Notes: generated from the sequence alone by a model not told the origin. DNA of 64,000 bases from DASUCS01 sp041166385 (GCA_041166385.1 JBEEFW010000123.1:23108-87107); one strand, 5' to 3'. Positions 1 to 8,531 are shown, counted from the first letter of the stretch. Numbers and translations are program-made.

Positions 1-311
1 AGGAACCCGCGGTTCTGCTCGTGCGCCCACCGCACGTAGCCGGAACCACGCCAACCGTTCGCGCGCAGTCGATCGAGACCGCGGTGATACCCGGCGCGAA
101 ATGCGGCGTAGGCCTCGACGTCGTCGCGCGCCAACTGCCCGAGTCGCGCCCACGCATCGAGGAAGCGCGGCCAGCGCGCCACGACGGCGGCGACGGCATC
201 CCGATCGCCACGCGCTTCGGCCAAGGCCGCGAGCGCGTCGGCGGGTTCGTCATCGAGGACGGTTTCGGGTGGGCCGGAGCCGTGGAGGCTGACTGGTCGA
301 GGTTCTGACAT
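1..311 (-). CDS. DUF3151 family protein, 3' end missing
   Basis: A conserved actinobacterial protein of unknown function that runs off the left edge of the window; about 103 residues are present. The fragment starts MSEPRPVSL and contains GYHRGLDRLRANGWRG and then a WAHEQNRGF stretch, which I recognise as the hallmark of DUF3151. Family members are usually about 130-140 residues, so the missing part should be short. The ATG at 311 is the only good start before the intergenic gap. It is divergent from the small membrane protein at 341, so the 29-bp gap must hold both start regions. No function can be given beyond the family. Confidence 0.8.
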   Translation of the reverse strand, partial: MSEPRPVSLHGSGPPETVLDDEPADALAALAEARGDRDAVAAVVARWPRFLDAWARLGQLARDDVEAYAAFRAGYHRGLDRLRANGWRGSGYVRWAHEQNRGF

Positions 312-340
312 CGACGGCAACCTACCGGTCATTACGCTCA

Positions 341-616
341 GTGGCGATGGCTGTCGTGTTCAGTGCTCTCAGCGCCGACACCGTCGAGAAGCTCGTGATC
401 GGCTTCGTGGTGGTGCTGGTCGTCGGTGCAATGCTCGTGATTCGCAGCAGCATCAAGCTCTATTCGAAGCTCTTGATGATCGTGGTGATCGGCGCGCTCG
501 GTGTTGCGATGTTCCAGAACCGGGTCGAGCTCGGACGGTGCAGCCAGACATGCGCGTGCACGATCTACGGCCACGACGTCGACGTGCCGCACCTGCCCTT
601 CTCGTGCGACTACTGA
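341..616 (+). CDS. Small two-helix membrane protein with Cys-rich tail
   Basis: Unrecognised 91-residue protein. Two hydrophobic segments (about residues 18-34 and 44-58) are separated by a short basic loop. The tail carries four cysteines (67, 71, 73, 89), with a C-x3-C-x-C cluster just after the second helix. If the tail is extracytoplasmic these could form disulphides or bind a metal or haem; the sequence does not decide which. The start is GTG at 341, or ATG at 347. Its 3' end overlaps the convergent alpha/beta hydrolase by 7 bp, which is typical of the compact gene ends in this window. Confidence 0.6.
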   Translation: MAMAVVFSALSADTVEKLVIGFVVVLVVGAMLVIRSSIKLYSKLLMIVVIGALGVAMFQNRVELGRCSQTCACTIYGHDVDVPHLPFSCDY

Positions 617-1320
617 GCCCGTTCCGCCACGAGGCGGGTGAACGTCGCGAACTCAGCGGGATGGGTGACGTGCGCACCATGATTGGCGCCGTCGATCACG
701 AACACGTCGTCGGTGCCGAGTTGTCGCGCGAGCTCGTCGGCCGACCACCGGTGCTGCTCCCTCGACTCCGAGCTTCGACCGGGGACGACCGGCACGGTGA
801 TGAGCGCCGGGTCGTATGGCGCGCCGGCGCGAGCTGACCGCAACTCGGCCAGCAGCGCCGGACCTTCGGCGCGCCGCGCTTGGCGGGTCTTCTCCGGGAG
901 TCCGTCCCAACGCGCGTCGCCGATCATCCGGCGCATGAACCGCTCCACGGCCGCGCTCGCGGCGTCTTCGGTGACCTCCGACATGGCCATCTGCATCGCC
1001 TCGCCGCCCGCGCTCTTCGAGGGCCACCACTCCACCCACGGCATCGGTGCTTCATAGGCGCCGACGGCGCGGACGAGGTCAGGCCGGCGTTGCGCCGCAG
1101 CTAATGCGATCACCCCGCCGAGGCTGTGCCCGATGACCACCGCGGGCCGGCCGTCGAGCACATCGATCAGGTCGTCGACGTGACCCGCGATGTCCGGAGC
1201 ACCGAGTCCCGCGCTGCGGCCATAGCCGCGGCGGTCGTACCGCACGGTGTGCAGGTCGCGCAGACGGCCGCAACAGCGAGCGAACGCGCCGCTGCGATCC
1301 ATCGAGCCGTGCACGAACAC
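610..1320 (-). CDS. Alpha/beta hydrolase
   Basis: Cytoplasmic alpha/beta-hydrolase-fold enzyme of unknown substrate. The nucleophile elbow GHSLGG puts Ser66 as nucleophile, an HG oxyanion motif (VHGS) sits at the N-terminus, and the catalytic His is probably in GANHGAHVTHP near the C-terminus. The start is uncertain. The GTG at 1320 lies inside the first beta strand (TLVVFVHG), and the same frame stays open upstream through LTITDLHVTET to the end of the response regulator gene, but I find no ATG, GTG or TTG there. An ATG at that place is in another frame, so a non-standard start or a small frameshift is possible. It follows the response regulator on the same strand. Confidence 0.75.
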   Translation of the reverse strand: MFVHGSMDRSGAFARCCGRLRDLHTVRYDRRGYGRSAGLGAPDIAGHVDDLIDVLDGRPAVVIGHSLGGVIALAAAQRRPDLVRAVGAYEAPMPWVEWWPSKSAGGEAMQMAMSEVTEDAASAAVERFMRRMIGDARWDGLPEKTRQARRAEGPALLAELRSARAGAPYDPALITVPVVPGRSSESREQHRWSADELARQLGTDDVFVIDGANHGAHVTHPAEFATFTRLVAERAQ

Positions 1321-1373
1321 GACCAGGGTCGCGCCCGCGACGGGAGTCTCCGTGACGTGGAGGTCGGTGATGG

Positions 1374-1856
1374 TTAGCGCGCATCCTTCGGGGCGAAGGC
1401 GGCCTCGAGCTCGTCGCGGGTGCGGGCGTCGGCCAGTCCAACGTGCCGGCGCCGCTGCAACTCGACGGTGGAGCGAGCGAGCAGTTGCCGGATCTCGCGG
1501 GCCAGCTTCTCAGGATCGACTGGCTTGCTCATGTATTCGTCCGCGCCGAGCTCCCAACACCACACGGCGTCCTTCGTGTCGGTCTTGGCCGTGAGCACGA
1601 GCACGCGTGTATCCGGCGCGAATCCCCGATCGCGCCGGGCCCGCAGCACCTCGACGCCATCGACCTTGGGCATCATCAGGTCGAGCACCATGCAGTCCGG
1701 TGCGTCCACCGCCAGCTCACCGATCGCTTCGGCGCCGTCGGCCGCCTCGCGCACGTTGTAGCCCTCATCGTGCAGCAGGTAACCGAGCATCGCCCGCACG
1801 CTTGCGTCGTCGTCGACCACCAACACGGTTTGCGAATGATCGCCGACGCGGTGCAC
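1374..1856 (-). CDS. Single-domain response regulator (CheY-like)
   Basis: A receiver-domain protein of 160 residues. The acidic pair is Asp15/Asp16 (VVDDD), the phospho-acceptor is Asp59 (VLDLMMP), the switch Thr is Thr89 (VLTAK) and the conserved Lys is Lys111 (SKPVD), so all key residues are present. After the receiver domain comes only a short charged tail (about 122-160) with no DNA-binding or enzymatic domain. It therefore probably acts by protein-protein contact or as a phosphorelay intermediate. No kinase gene is adjacent. GTG start at 1856; the stop lies at the beginning of the hydrolase reading frame. Confidence 0.9.
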   Translation of the reverse strand: MHRVGDHSQTVLVVDDDASVRAMLGYLLHDEGYNVREAADGAEAIGELAVDAPDCMVLDLMMPKVDGVEVLRARRDRGFAPDTRVLVLTAKTDTKDAVWCWELGADEYMSKPVDPEKLAREIRQLLARSTVELQRRRHVGLADARTRDELEAAFAPKDAR

Positions 1857-1866
1857 CGGTCAGAGA

Positions 1867-2301
1867 TTACCGGTCTCTCGGTTTGTCGCCCGGGGCGTCG
1901 ACGAAGTCGAGCCGGTTGCGAATCGGATGCCCTTCGGGCACCTCGACGAGCACGATGCGCACGCCGTCGGGATCCTCGATCCACATTTCACGCAGCCCCC
2001 ACGGCATCGTCTTCGGTTCCGCCACGATCGTGACCTCGCCTGTTTCGACGAGCCGCTTGTGCTCGTCGTCGACGTCGGGCACCTGCAGCCACAACGTCAT
2101 CGGCATCGGGTCGCGGCCCCGCGGTGGGTTGGCGCAGTTCAACTCGAGGAACCCGCCGCCCAGGAACAGCACGACACCGGTCAGCCGGCCGTCGACGCCG
2201 AACTCGCGATAGATGCGCAACCCGAGCACGTCGATGTACCAGCGACGGGAGCGCTCGAAGTCGAGGGGCGAGAGCAGCACCCGGCTCGACAACACCTCCA
2301 C
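1867..2301 (-). CDS. VOC (glyoxalase/bleomycin-resistance fold) protein
   Basis: A vicinal-oxygen-chelate protein of about 144 residues. It has the two beta-alpha-beta-beta-beta halves expected of the fold: an N-terminal LLSPLDFERSRRWYIDVLG and a C-terminal half ending in IEDPDGVRIVLVEVP. The substrate is unknown. I choose the GTG at 2301 because the domain begins immediately after it and this avoids overlap with the divergent phosphatase gene at 2345. An ATG at 2346 would add about 15 non-conserved residues and overlap that gene. Ten bases separate it from the downstream response regulator, so the two may be co-transcribed. Confidence 0.82.
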   Translation of the reverse strand: MEVLSSRVLLSPLDFERSRRWYIDVLGLRIYREFGVDGRLTGVVLFLGGGFLELNCANPPRGRDPMPMTLWLQVPDVDDEHKRLVETGEVTIVAEPKTMPWGLREMWIEDPDGVRIVLVEVPEGHPIRNRLDFVDAPGDKPRDR

Positions 2302-2344
2302 GGCTGCACGATAAGCCCGCCGAGCATCTACGTTCGGGACCCGC

Positions 2345-2944
2345 ATGGAACTGCTCCTCATCCGCCACGCCCTTCCCGTCCGCATCGAAGGCGAGGAAGG
2401 CACCGCGGCCGACCCCGAGCTGGCCGACGTGGGACACGAACAGGCCCGCGCGCTCGCCGACTACCTCGCCGGCGAGCGGGTCGACGTGCTGTACACCAGC
2501 CCGTTGCGGCGGGCGCGGCAGACGGCCGAGCCCGTCGCCGCGCAACTCGGGCTGGAGACGATCGTGGACGAGGAGCTCGCCGAGTTCGACCGGCACTCGC
2601 ACTTCTACATCCCCATCGAAGAGCTGAAGCAGGAGAAGGACGAACGCTGGGACGACCTCGTCGAAGGCCGATGGGGCGTCGACGGCGAGGTGGACCCCGC
2701 CACATTCAAGGCGGTGGTCGTCGAAGCCGTCGAGCGCGTCATCAAGGCCAATCCGGGCAAGACCGTCGCCATCGTGTGCCACGGCGGCGTGATCAACGCG
2801 TACTACGCCCACCTGCTCGACCTGGAGTTCCCGATGTTCTTCGAGCCGGCCTACACGTCGATCTCACGCGTGCTCGCGTCGAGCGCGGGACAGCGCCAGG
2901 TGAAGTCGATCAACGAGCACGCCCATGTGCGCGCCCTCATCTGA
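2345..2944 (+). CDS. Histidine phosphatase family (phosphoglycerate-mutase-like)
   Basis: A 199-residue branch-1 histidine phosphatase. The phospho-accepting His is His8 in LLIRHALP (the usual RHG is RHA here). A second-site arginine lies in TSPLRRARQTAEP, and the second catalytic His is in IVCHGGVIN near residue 148. The family ranges from phosphoglycerate mutases to phosphatases acting on sugar phosphates, nucleotides or phosphoproteins, and this sequence does not settle the substrate. ATG start at 2345, divergent from the VOC gene. No operon partner on this strand; the next gene is convergent. Confidence 0.85.
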   Translation: MELLLIRHALPVRIEGEEGTAADPELADVGHEQARALADYLAGERVDVLYTSPLRRARQTAEPVAAQLGLETIVDEELAEFDRHSHFYIPIEELKQEKDERWDDLVEGRWGVDGEVDPATFKAVVVEAVERVIKANPGKTVAIVCHGGVINAYYAHLLDLEFPMFFEPAYTSISRVLASSAGQRQVKSINEHAHVRALI

Positions 2945-2989
2945 CGACAGATTCACCGGAACGCGAGCGGTTGGTCGACGCTCGGTCGG

Positions 2990-3445
2990 TCAATCGAACA
3001 GCGCGAGTTCGTCGGCATCTGGGCGCTCGATCCGATCGTCCCAGAAGGCGACAAGTGCCGGGTCGATGCGCGGTGCGCCTTCGGGCAGGTTGCGGTTGCG
3101 CTCCGCGACTCGGGCCGTCAGCACCTCGACGGACGCGTCCAGGAACTGCAGCTCCACGGTGACGCCGCGCTCTCGCGCCCACGTTCGGCGCACGTCGCGC
3201 TCCCAGCGCTGCCACACGCCGCACTCGTCGACCACCGTCAGCCCTCTCAGGACGAGTGCTTGGGCCAACTCCCACTGAAGGCCCTCGACGGCGACGCGCG
3301 CGTCCTTGTCATAGATGTCGAACCCGAGCGCGACGAGCCACTCGTCGGGGCACATCCGCACTGCGCCCTCCGCCTCGAGCTGCTTGGCCAGGGTGGTCTT
3401 GCCGGCGCCGGCCAGCCCGCACACAAGGATCAGCCGGCCACTCAT
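2990..3445 (-). CDS. Small P-loop kinase/ATPase (zeta-toxin or AAA_33-like)
   Basis: A 151-residue nucleotide-binding protein starting with a Walker A motif, CGLAGAGKTT (residues 9-18). The rest follows the compact P-loop kinase plan seen in zeta-toxin-like, shikimate-kinase-like and chloramphenicol-phosphotransferase-like proteins, including a CPDEW segment after the P-loop that often helps bind substrate. It is probably a small-molecule or RNA-end kinase, with substrate unknown. No antitoxin-like neighbour is present, so a toxin role is not supported. The ATG at 3445 is preferred because a GGAG lies 9 bases upstream; a GTG at 3460 is the alternative. It sits 24 bases after the acyl-CoA dehydrogenase gene on the same strand. 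Confidence 0.75.
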   Translation of the reverse strand: MSGRLILVCGLAGAGKTTLAKQLEAEGAVRMCPDEWLVALGFDIYDKDARVAVEGLQWELAQALVLRGLTVVDECGVWQRWERDVRRTWARERGVTVELQFLDASVEVLTARVAERNRNLPEGAPRIDPALVAFWDDRIERPDADELALFD

Positions 3446-3469
3446 TGCCGCGGACTCCACGTCGTCACG

Positions 3470-4684
3470 TCAGGAGCGCGGGACTTCGCTCCAGGGGAGG
3501 GCCTTGTCGACACGGACGTCGCCCGGCAGGCCGAGGACTCGCTCGCCGAGGATGTTCTTCATGATCTCGGAGGTACCGCCCTCGATCGAGTTGGCGCGCA
3601 TCCGCAGGAACGCCTGCTGCGGGTTCGCCCACAGCATCGTGTGCTGTGGCCGTTCCATCGGATAGCCATCGGGCTTCAACATGCCGTCGGCGCCGAGCAT
3701 GTCGACGCAGAACTCGCTCACGTCCTTGTTGAAGTCCGCCGCGGCTGCCTTGCCGATCGATCCTTCCGGCCCTGGCGTGCCGACCGTGCGCAGCTGCTGC
3801 GCGCGGATGTTGGTCAACCGCAGCACTTCGGCGCGCACCCAGAGCTTCATCAGCTCGTCGCGCTTCGCGGGATCGTTGCCGCCCTTCTGCTTCCAGATCT
3901 TCACGGCCTCACCGATGAACCCGCCGCCACGCGGCTGGATCTGTCCACCGATCGACACGCGCTCGTTCATCAGCGTCGTGAGTGACACACCCCAACCCTC
4001 GCCGACGTCGCCGAGGCGCTCGGAGTCGGGGATGCGAACGTCGGTGAAGAACACCTCGTTGAATTCGGCCTCACCGGTGATCTGGTAGAGCGGCTTCACC
4101 TCGACACCCGGCGCGTGCATGTCGACGACGAAGTACGTCATGCCCTTGTGCTTGAACGACTCGGGATCGGTACGGGCGATCAACATCCCCCATCGCGCGA
4201 GATGCGCCAGCGTCGTCCAGACCTTCTGCCCATTGACGATCCACTCATCGCCATCACGAATCGCGCGTGTCGACAAGCTGGCCACGTCGCTGCCGGCGCC
4301 GGGCTCGCTGAACAGCTGGCACCACACCTCCTCACCGGTGAACAGCGGCCGCAGGTAGCGCCGGCGCTGCTCGTCGCTGCCGTGCGTCACCACCGTGGGC
4401 GCACCCATGCCGAACCCGATCGGGTTGCGCGGGTAGGCGATCGGCGCGTGGACCGCGGACAGCCGCTCGGAGACGACCTTCTGCAACTTCGGGCTCAACC
4501 CCAAGCCTCCGAAACCTTCGGGGAAATGGACCCACGCGAGGCCGGCGTCGTACTGCGCGCCGAGGAACTCGGCATGCGGCGTCGCCTTCGGATCGTGCTC
4601 CGCCAGGAGTTGATCGACGAGGTCGTTGACCCGCTTTTCGTCGGAGGTGTCGGTGGACGAAGGGGCCGTGTCGAGTGCGCTCAC
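3470..4684 (-). CDS. Acyl-CoA dehydrogenase
   Basis: A 404-residue FAD flavoprotein that would introduce the alpha-beta double bond in acyl-CoAs. It has the usual three parts: a helical N-terminal domain, a beta domain with the FAD/substrate segment QLFSEPGAGSDVASL and NGQKVWTTLAH, and a helical C-terminal domain ending in SIEGGTSEIMKNILGERVLG. Full length for the family. GTG start at 4684, close to the end of the upstream 136-residue gene. Acyl chain specificity cannot be read from sequence; actinobacteria carry many FadE paralogues, including ones acting on steroid side chains. Confidence 0.92.
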   Translation of the reverse strand: MSALDTAPSSTDTSDEKRVNDLVDQLLAEHDPKATPHAEFLGAQYDAGLAWVHFPEGFGGLGLSPKLQKVVSERLSAVHAPIAYPRNPIGFGMGAPTVVTHGSDEQRRRYLRPLFTGEEVWCQLFSEPGAGSDVASLSTRAIRDGDEWIVNGQKVWTTLAHLARWGMLIARTDPESFKHKGMTYFVVDMHAPGVEVKPLYQITGEAEFNEVFFTDVRIPDSERLGDVGEGWGVSLTTLMNERVSIGGQIQPRGGGFIGEAVKIWKQKGGNDPAKRDELMKLWVRAEVLRLTNIRAQQLRTVGTPGPEGSIGKAAAADFNKDVSEFCVDMLGADGMLKPDGYPMERPQHTMLWANPQQAFLRMRANSIEGGTSEIMKNILGERVLGLPGDVRVDKALPWSEVPRS

Positions 4685-4711
4685 CGCCCCGACGCTACCT
4701 TGACCGCCCGG

Positions 4712-5122
4712 TCAAGTTGTAGTCCGCGCCCACAGCACCTGCGTGCCGGTGCGGGCGCTCTCCAACACGTCGGCCAGGCGCCGGTGATCGAATCCCGACA
4801 GCCCGCCGAGCGACGCCAGCAGCTCGGAGCTCTCGGCGGCCTCGAGCGGGACGATGCACCCGCGCTCACCGCCGCCGTCGAGCACGAGGCGCACACGGTC
4901 GTCCCACGGTCCCTTCGGCAACGTGATGACACGCACTTCGTGCAACTCGTCCCACGACACCTCCTCGTAGCGACCGTCAGCGAGCCAGCGCTTCACTCCC
5001 CAACGGTCGACCTCGAGCCGGACCGTTGCCGCGGCCGCCAGCCGTGCATCACGGGCGTGGCGCATTCGCGCGAGCGCGAAGGCGAACAGGCCGATGGCGA
5101 CGACGAAGAGGAGGAAGGCCAT
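4712..5122 (-). CDS. Membrane-anchored protein of unknown function
   Basis: Unrecognised 136-residue protein. One N-terminal hydrophobic segment (residues 2-18) is followed by a basic stretch and a roughly 100-residue soluble domain with PH-like character (alternating strands such as VRLEVDRWGVKRW, EVSWDELHEVRVI, RVRLVLDGG). The anchor plus beta-rich domain resembles the small bacterial PH-domain proteins, but that is a visual impression only. ATG start at 5122; 15 bases after the upstream single-pass protein, so the two may be one unit. Confidence 0.65.
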   Translation of the reverse strand: MAFLLFVVAIGLFAFALARMRHARDARLAAAATVRLEVDRWGVKRWLADGRYEEVSWDELHEVRVITLPKGPWDDRVRLVLDGGGERGCIVPLEAAESSELLASLGGLSGFDHRRLADVLESARTGTQVLWARTTT

Positions 5123-5137
5123 GCCAGCAGGCTGGGA

Positions 5138-5863
5138 TCAGGGACAGGGCTCAACAATGGTGTTGCACGGCGGTGTCGTGGTCGTGGTCGTGGACGTCGT
5201 CGTCTCTTCCGGAATCGTCGTCGTCGGCGGATCTGTCGGCGGCGGATCCGTCGGCGGAGGCGGAACGACTCTCTTCACCGTGGTGGCCGGCCTCGACGTG
5301 CCTGCCGGCGCGGGCGCCTCCGTCTCCGGCGGCGCGGTCTCCGCGGGAACGGTCACGGTGGTCGTCGGTCGCGCCAGCGTCGTGACGGCGTGGCCGGCAA
5401 ACGTGGTGGGCGGCGCCGTCTTCACGGACGAGCTCTTGCCCGTACCCAGCTGCTGGTACCCGAACCCACCGATCAACAGGAACAACACGACCACCGCGGC
5501 CGCGAGCCGTCGGCGATCTGGTGAGTAGCCCGCCGCCGCGTGCCGTGCCCCGCGCGTGGTGCCGGGCCTGGGAGTCGGCAGCGGGACGGCGGCACTCCAT
5601 GTGCCCTGTTCGCGCGCGTCCTCCGTCGTGTAACGGGCAATCGCGCCGCGCAGCACTTCCATGACCGCGCTGCTGTCGACCGCGAGCTCTGCCGCCGTCG
5701 GGGCCTCGGACCGCCCGTTGGGCGTCGGCAACACCACGTTCGGTTCGTTGTCGTGATCGGGGATCTTCGTGCGCGCCTGGGCCACGGCGAGCTCGAGGCC
5801 ATCGACGAGTAGCGCGTCGTCCTCGCCAGCGGGGGGCCGGCCCTGGGGGGTTTCAAGACTCAT
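5138..5863 (-). CDS. Single-pass protein with Thr/Pro-rich tail
   Basis: Unrecognised 241-residue protein. The N-terminal half (about 1-115) is cytoplasmic-looking and polar; one transmembrane segment (AAAVVVLFLLIGGFGY, about 119-135) follows. The C-terminal half is a long Pro/Thr-rich, low-complexity stretch that ends in two cysteines (PPCNTIVEPCP). The topology suggests an inside regulatory or binding part and an extended cell-wall-spanning tail, as in some anti-sigma factors, but no anti-sigma motif is visible. I choose the ATG at 5863 (MSLETP); a start at 5911 would add 16 residues of unlikely composition. Confidence 0.65.
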   Translation of the reverse strand: MSLETPQGRPPAGEDDALLVDGLELAVAQARTKIPDHDNEPNVVLPTPNGRSEAPTAAELAVDSSAVMEVLRGAIARYTTEDAREQGTWSAAVPLPTPRPGTTRGARHAAAGYSPDRRRLAAAVVVLFLLIGGFGYQQLGTGKSSSVKTAPPTTFAGHAVTTLARPTTTVTVPAETAPPETEAPAPAGTSRPATTVKRVVPPPPTDPPPTDPPTTTIPEETTTSTTTTTTPPCNTIVEPCP

Positions 5864-5920
5864 GGGACCCATCCAGGGTACGCGATGGCCCCATCGCCTT
5901 CGATTCACCACCCTCGGTGG

Positions 5921-6709
5921 TCAGTTGAGGCGGGCTCGCAAGCGGGTGGCTCCCCGCTCGGCATCCTCGGCCAATTCCGCGTGTCCCGCCGCCTGCGCGG
6001 TCTCGACCAGCTGATCGAGCACGACGGCCGCATCGAGGAAGCGGCCATCGGCTGCGAGTGCCGACGCGAGCTCCCTGCGCTCCTCCAGTGGCACCCCCGG
6101 CACGAGGATGCGCAGGCCGAGCACCCACGCGAGCGCTCGCCGATCGCGACGGGCGAGATGGATGCCCTTCAGGTTGGCGAGCAACCGCGTGACGATCGCA
6201 CGCGTGCCGATGGGCGCGAGAAAGCTGTGGTCGAACGTCATCTCGGGTTGCGTCTCTGCGAGGGCCTGCTCACAGCCGTCGCGGTCGAGCAGGCGCCCTT
6301 CGAACGGATCGGCGAACGCATCGTCGTCGAGGCCATCGCGTACGAGGAAGTGTCCGGGCATGCCGACACCGACCACTGGCACCCCGAGTCGGCGGGCGAC
6401 CTCGATCGTCAGGATGCTCAACGTGATCGGGATACCGGTGCGTCGCTCGATCACGTGATTGAGATACGAGTTGCGGGGGTCGTAGTAGTCGGTGCGGTTC
6501 CCGCTGAAGCCCTCGGTCGCCACGTGTCGCACGACCCCCGCGAACGTCGCGTCGCGACAGCGCGCCGCCACGTCATCCAGCGCCTCCAGCCAGTTCGCCA
6601 CGTCGAGACCGGGCTCGGCGTGCGCGGCGACGAGCATCGTCAGTTCGTCGAGAGGTATTGCGGGCTCGGGGCCCTGCACGAGGGCCTGAAAGCGCGCGGT
6701 GGGATCCAC
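5921..6709 (-). CDS. SirB1-family transglutaminase-like protein
   Basis: A 262-residue protein of the SirB1/transglutaminase-like family. The recognisable core is YYDPRNSYLNHVIERRTGIP followed by ITLSILTIEVARRLGV and GVGMPGHFLVR, the conserved arrangement of this family. A C-terminal helical part (about 190-262) resembles TPR-like repeats. The classical transglutaminase Cys is not evident, so a binding role is as likely as catalysis. GTG start at 6709. It follows the DUF2203 gene by 9 bases, and with the aldehyde dehydrogenase upstream forms a compact three-gene run. Confidence 0.85.
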   Translation of the reverse strand: MDPTARFQALVQGPEPAIPLDELTMLVAAHAEPGLDVANWLEALDDVAARCRDATFAGVVRHVATEGFSGNRTDYYDPRNSYLNHVIERRTGIPITLSILTIEVARRLGVPVVGVGMPGHFLVRDGLDDDAFADPFEGRLLDRDGCEQALAETQPEMTFDHSFLAPIGTRAIVTRLLANLKGIHLARRDRRALAWVLGLRILVPGVPLEERRELASALAADGRFLDAAVVLDQLVETAQAAGHAELAEDAERGATRLRARLN

Positions 6710-6718
6710 GGTCGTCGT

Positions 6719-7111
6719 TCAGCTCGGAGGCTGGGTGATTGGCGTGCGCCCGGCAAACCCGTCCTCAGGCCAGTGCCACCAGGCCACCTCGGGTTCGCCG
6801 ACGATCCAGCAGAGCCAGTAGCCCCGACCGTTCGGGGCCTCCGCGGGAAAGTCGACGAGCCCTTGCTGAACATCGCGCAGCACGATGCCATCTGCCTCGA
6901 GCTCGAGGACCACGTCGTGGAACGCAGCCGCCTCTTCCCCCGCAGGGCGGGCGTGGCCGTTGCCCGACGAGGTCGTCGAGAGCGCCGCCGCTCGCCCACC
7001 GATGCCCGCGACGGCCGCCTGCGCGCGCGTGACCGCCTCGGTCACCCGCTCCAACTCCTTGTTGGCTTCGTCGACCGTCCACCAGCGCGGCGGATCGTCC
7101 GGATCAATCAA
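6719..7111 (-). CDS. DUF2203 family protein
   Basis: A 130-residue cytoplasmic protein of unknown function. The N-terminal WTVDEANKELERV and the C-terminal VLRDVQQGLVDFPAE, YWLCWIVGEPEVAWWHWPE and GFAGRTPI are the conserved blocks of DUF2203. The start is a TTG at 7111 that overlaps the end of the aldehyde dehydrogenase gene by 8 bp, so translation is probably coupled. The fixed neighbourhood does not reveal a biochemical role. Confidence 0.82.
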   Translation of the reverse strand: MIDPDDPPRWWTVDEANKELERVTEAVTRAQAAVAGIGGRAAALSTTSSGNGHARPAGEEAAAFHDVVLELEADGIVLRDVQQGLVDFPAEAPNGRGYWLCWIVGEPEVAWWHWPEDGFAGRTPITQPPS

Positions 7112-8531
7112 CCTGGATCACGATCAGCCGCTCCTCGGTCATCTCGCGCACGACGTAGGCCGGACCCTCGCGAGTGTTGCCGCTGTCGCGTACGCCGCCG
7201 TACGGCATCTGGTCGGTGCGCCATGTCGGCACCTCGTTGATCATGACGCCGCCGAAGTCGAGCGTGCGTGCCGCGCGGAACGCCACGTCGAGATCGTTCG
7301 TGAAGATGGCCGCTTGCAACCCGTAGCGCGTGTCGTTCGCCAACCGCAGCGCATCGTCGACATCGTCGTACGCGGCGACCGCCACGACCGGACCGAAGAC
7401 TTCGTCACTGCACACCTTCATGTCGGGCGTGACGTCGGTGAGCACCGTGGGTTCGAGTAGGCGTCCGTGCATCTCGCCTCCTACTTGCACCTTCGCACCG
7501 CCCCCGACGGCCTCGTCGATCCATGACTTCACGCGTTCCGCCTCCGCGGGCGCGATGAGCGCGGAGACGTCGGTGGCGTCATCGAGCGGATCGCCGAGCA
7601 CCAGCTCACGCACGTGGTCCACGAGCATGGCGACGAAGTCATCGTGCACCGAGCGGTGGGCGAAGATGCGTTGCGTCGAGATGCACGACTGACCGGCGTG
7701 ACTGAAGCCGGCAACCTTGATCTTCGCCGCGGCCGCTCGCCAGTCGCCGCTCGGCTCGATGATGATCGGCGCGTTGTTCCCGAGCTCGAGTCCAACGCGC
7801 TTGCGCGGTGCTCGCTCGCGAATGCCCCAGCCGACGGGAGGCGATCCGGTGAAGGTGATGAGCGCGACATCGGGATGATCGACCAGCGCATTGCCCACGT
7901 CGCCTCCGCCTCCGGTGACGACGTTGAGCCATGACGCGGGCAGGCCGCACTCGTCGAGGAGCAGCTCGGCCAACCGGATCGCGGAGAACGGTGTCTGGCT
8001 GGCGGGCTTGAGCACCACGGGACAACCCGCGGCGATGGCGGGGGCAACCTTGTGCGCGACGAGATTCAACGGGAAGTTGAACGGGCTGATCGCGCCGACC
8101 ACACCGACAGGAACGCGCAAGACGAACCCGAGCTTGCCGGCACCGGCGTCACTGGCATCGAGGGGCACCATCTCCCCGGTCAGTGTGCGCGCCACCGCGG
8201 CGGAGAACTGGAACGTGCTCACCGCTCGAGCGGCCTCGATGCGAGCGGTCTTGATCGGCTTGGCCGCCTCGACGGCGATCGTGCGGGCGAAGTCTTCCTG
8301 GCGCTCGCGCAGCAGGCGGGCGGCCTGATCGAGGATCTCGGCCCGCTCGAAGGGCGGGAGCGGCTCGGCCTGCAGGACCTGACGAGCGGCGGCGACCGCT
8401 CGATCGACGTCGGCGGCGGTGCACTTCGGCACATACCCAACGATTGACCCGTCATGGGGGTTGACGACCTCGATGGATTCGCGCGCTAGATAGCTCTCGC
8501 CGGCTATGGGCACCGGCTGCTGGTCTGCCAT
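7104..8531 (-). CDS. NAD(P)-dependent aldehyde dehydrogenase
   Basis: A 475-residue ALDH-superfamily enzyme that oxidises an aldehyde to the acid. The catalytic residues are all present: Asn152 (SPFNFPL), Glu249 (GLELGNN, where most relatives have ELGGKN) and the nucleophile Cys283 (AGQSCIST). The ATG at 8531 is chosen because it is preceded by a clean GAAGGAG; a longer upstream reading is unlikely. The gene is divergent from the cyclopropane synthase-like gene, with a 74-bp gap between the starts. It is the first gene of a unit with the DUF2203 and SirB1-like genes. Substrate unknown. Confidence 0.9.
   Translation of the reverse strand: MADQQPVPIAGESYLARESIEVVNPHDGSIVGYVPKCTAADVDRAVAAARQVLQAEPLPPFERAEILDQAARLLRERQEDFARTIAVEAAKPIKTARIEAARAVSTFQFSAAVARTLTGEMVPLDASDAGAGKLGFVLRVPVGVVGAISPFNFPLNLVAHKVAPAIAAGCPVVLKPASQTPFSAIRLAELLLDECGLPASWLNVVTGGGGDVGNALVDHPDVALITFTGSPPVGWGIRERAPRKRVGLELGNNAPIIIEPSGDWRAAAAKIKVAGFSHAGQSCISTQRIFAHRSVHDDFVAMLVDHVRELVLGDPLDDATDVSALIAPAEAERVKSWIDEAVGGGAKVQVGGEMHGRLLEPTVLTDVTPDMKVCSDEVFGPVVAVAAYDDVDDALRLANDTRYGLQAAIFTNDLDVAFRAARTLDFGGVMINEVPTWRTDQMPYGGVRDSGNTREGPAYVVREMTEERLIVIQVD

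Noticed and set aside
2990..3445. Zeta toxin of a toxin-antitoxin pair
   Set aside because: The P-loop protein has no adjacent small antitoxin gene; an ordinary small kinase is a simpler reading.
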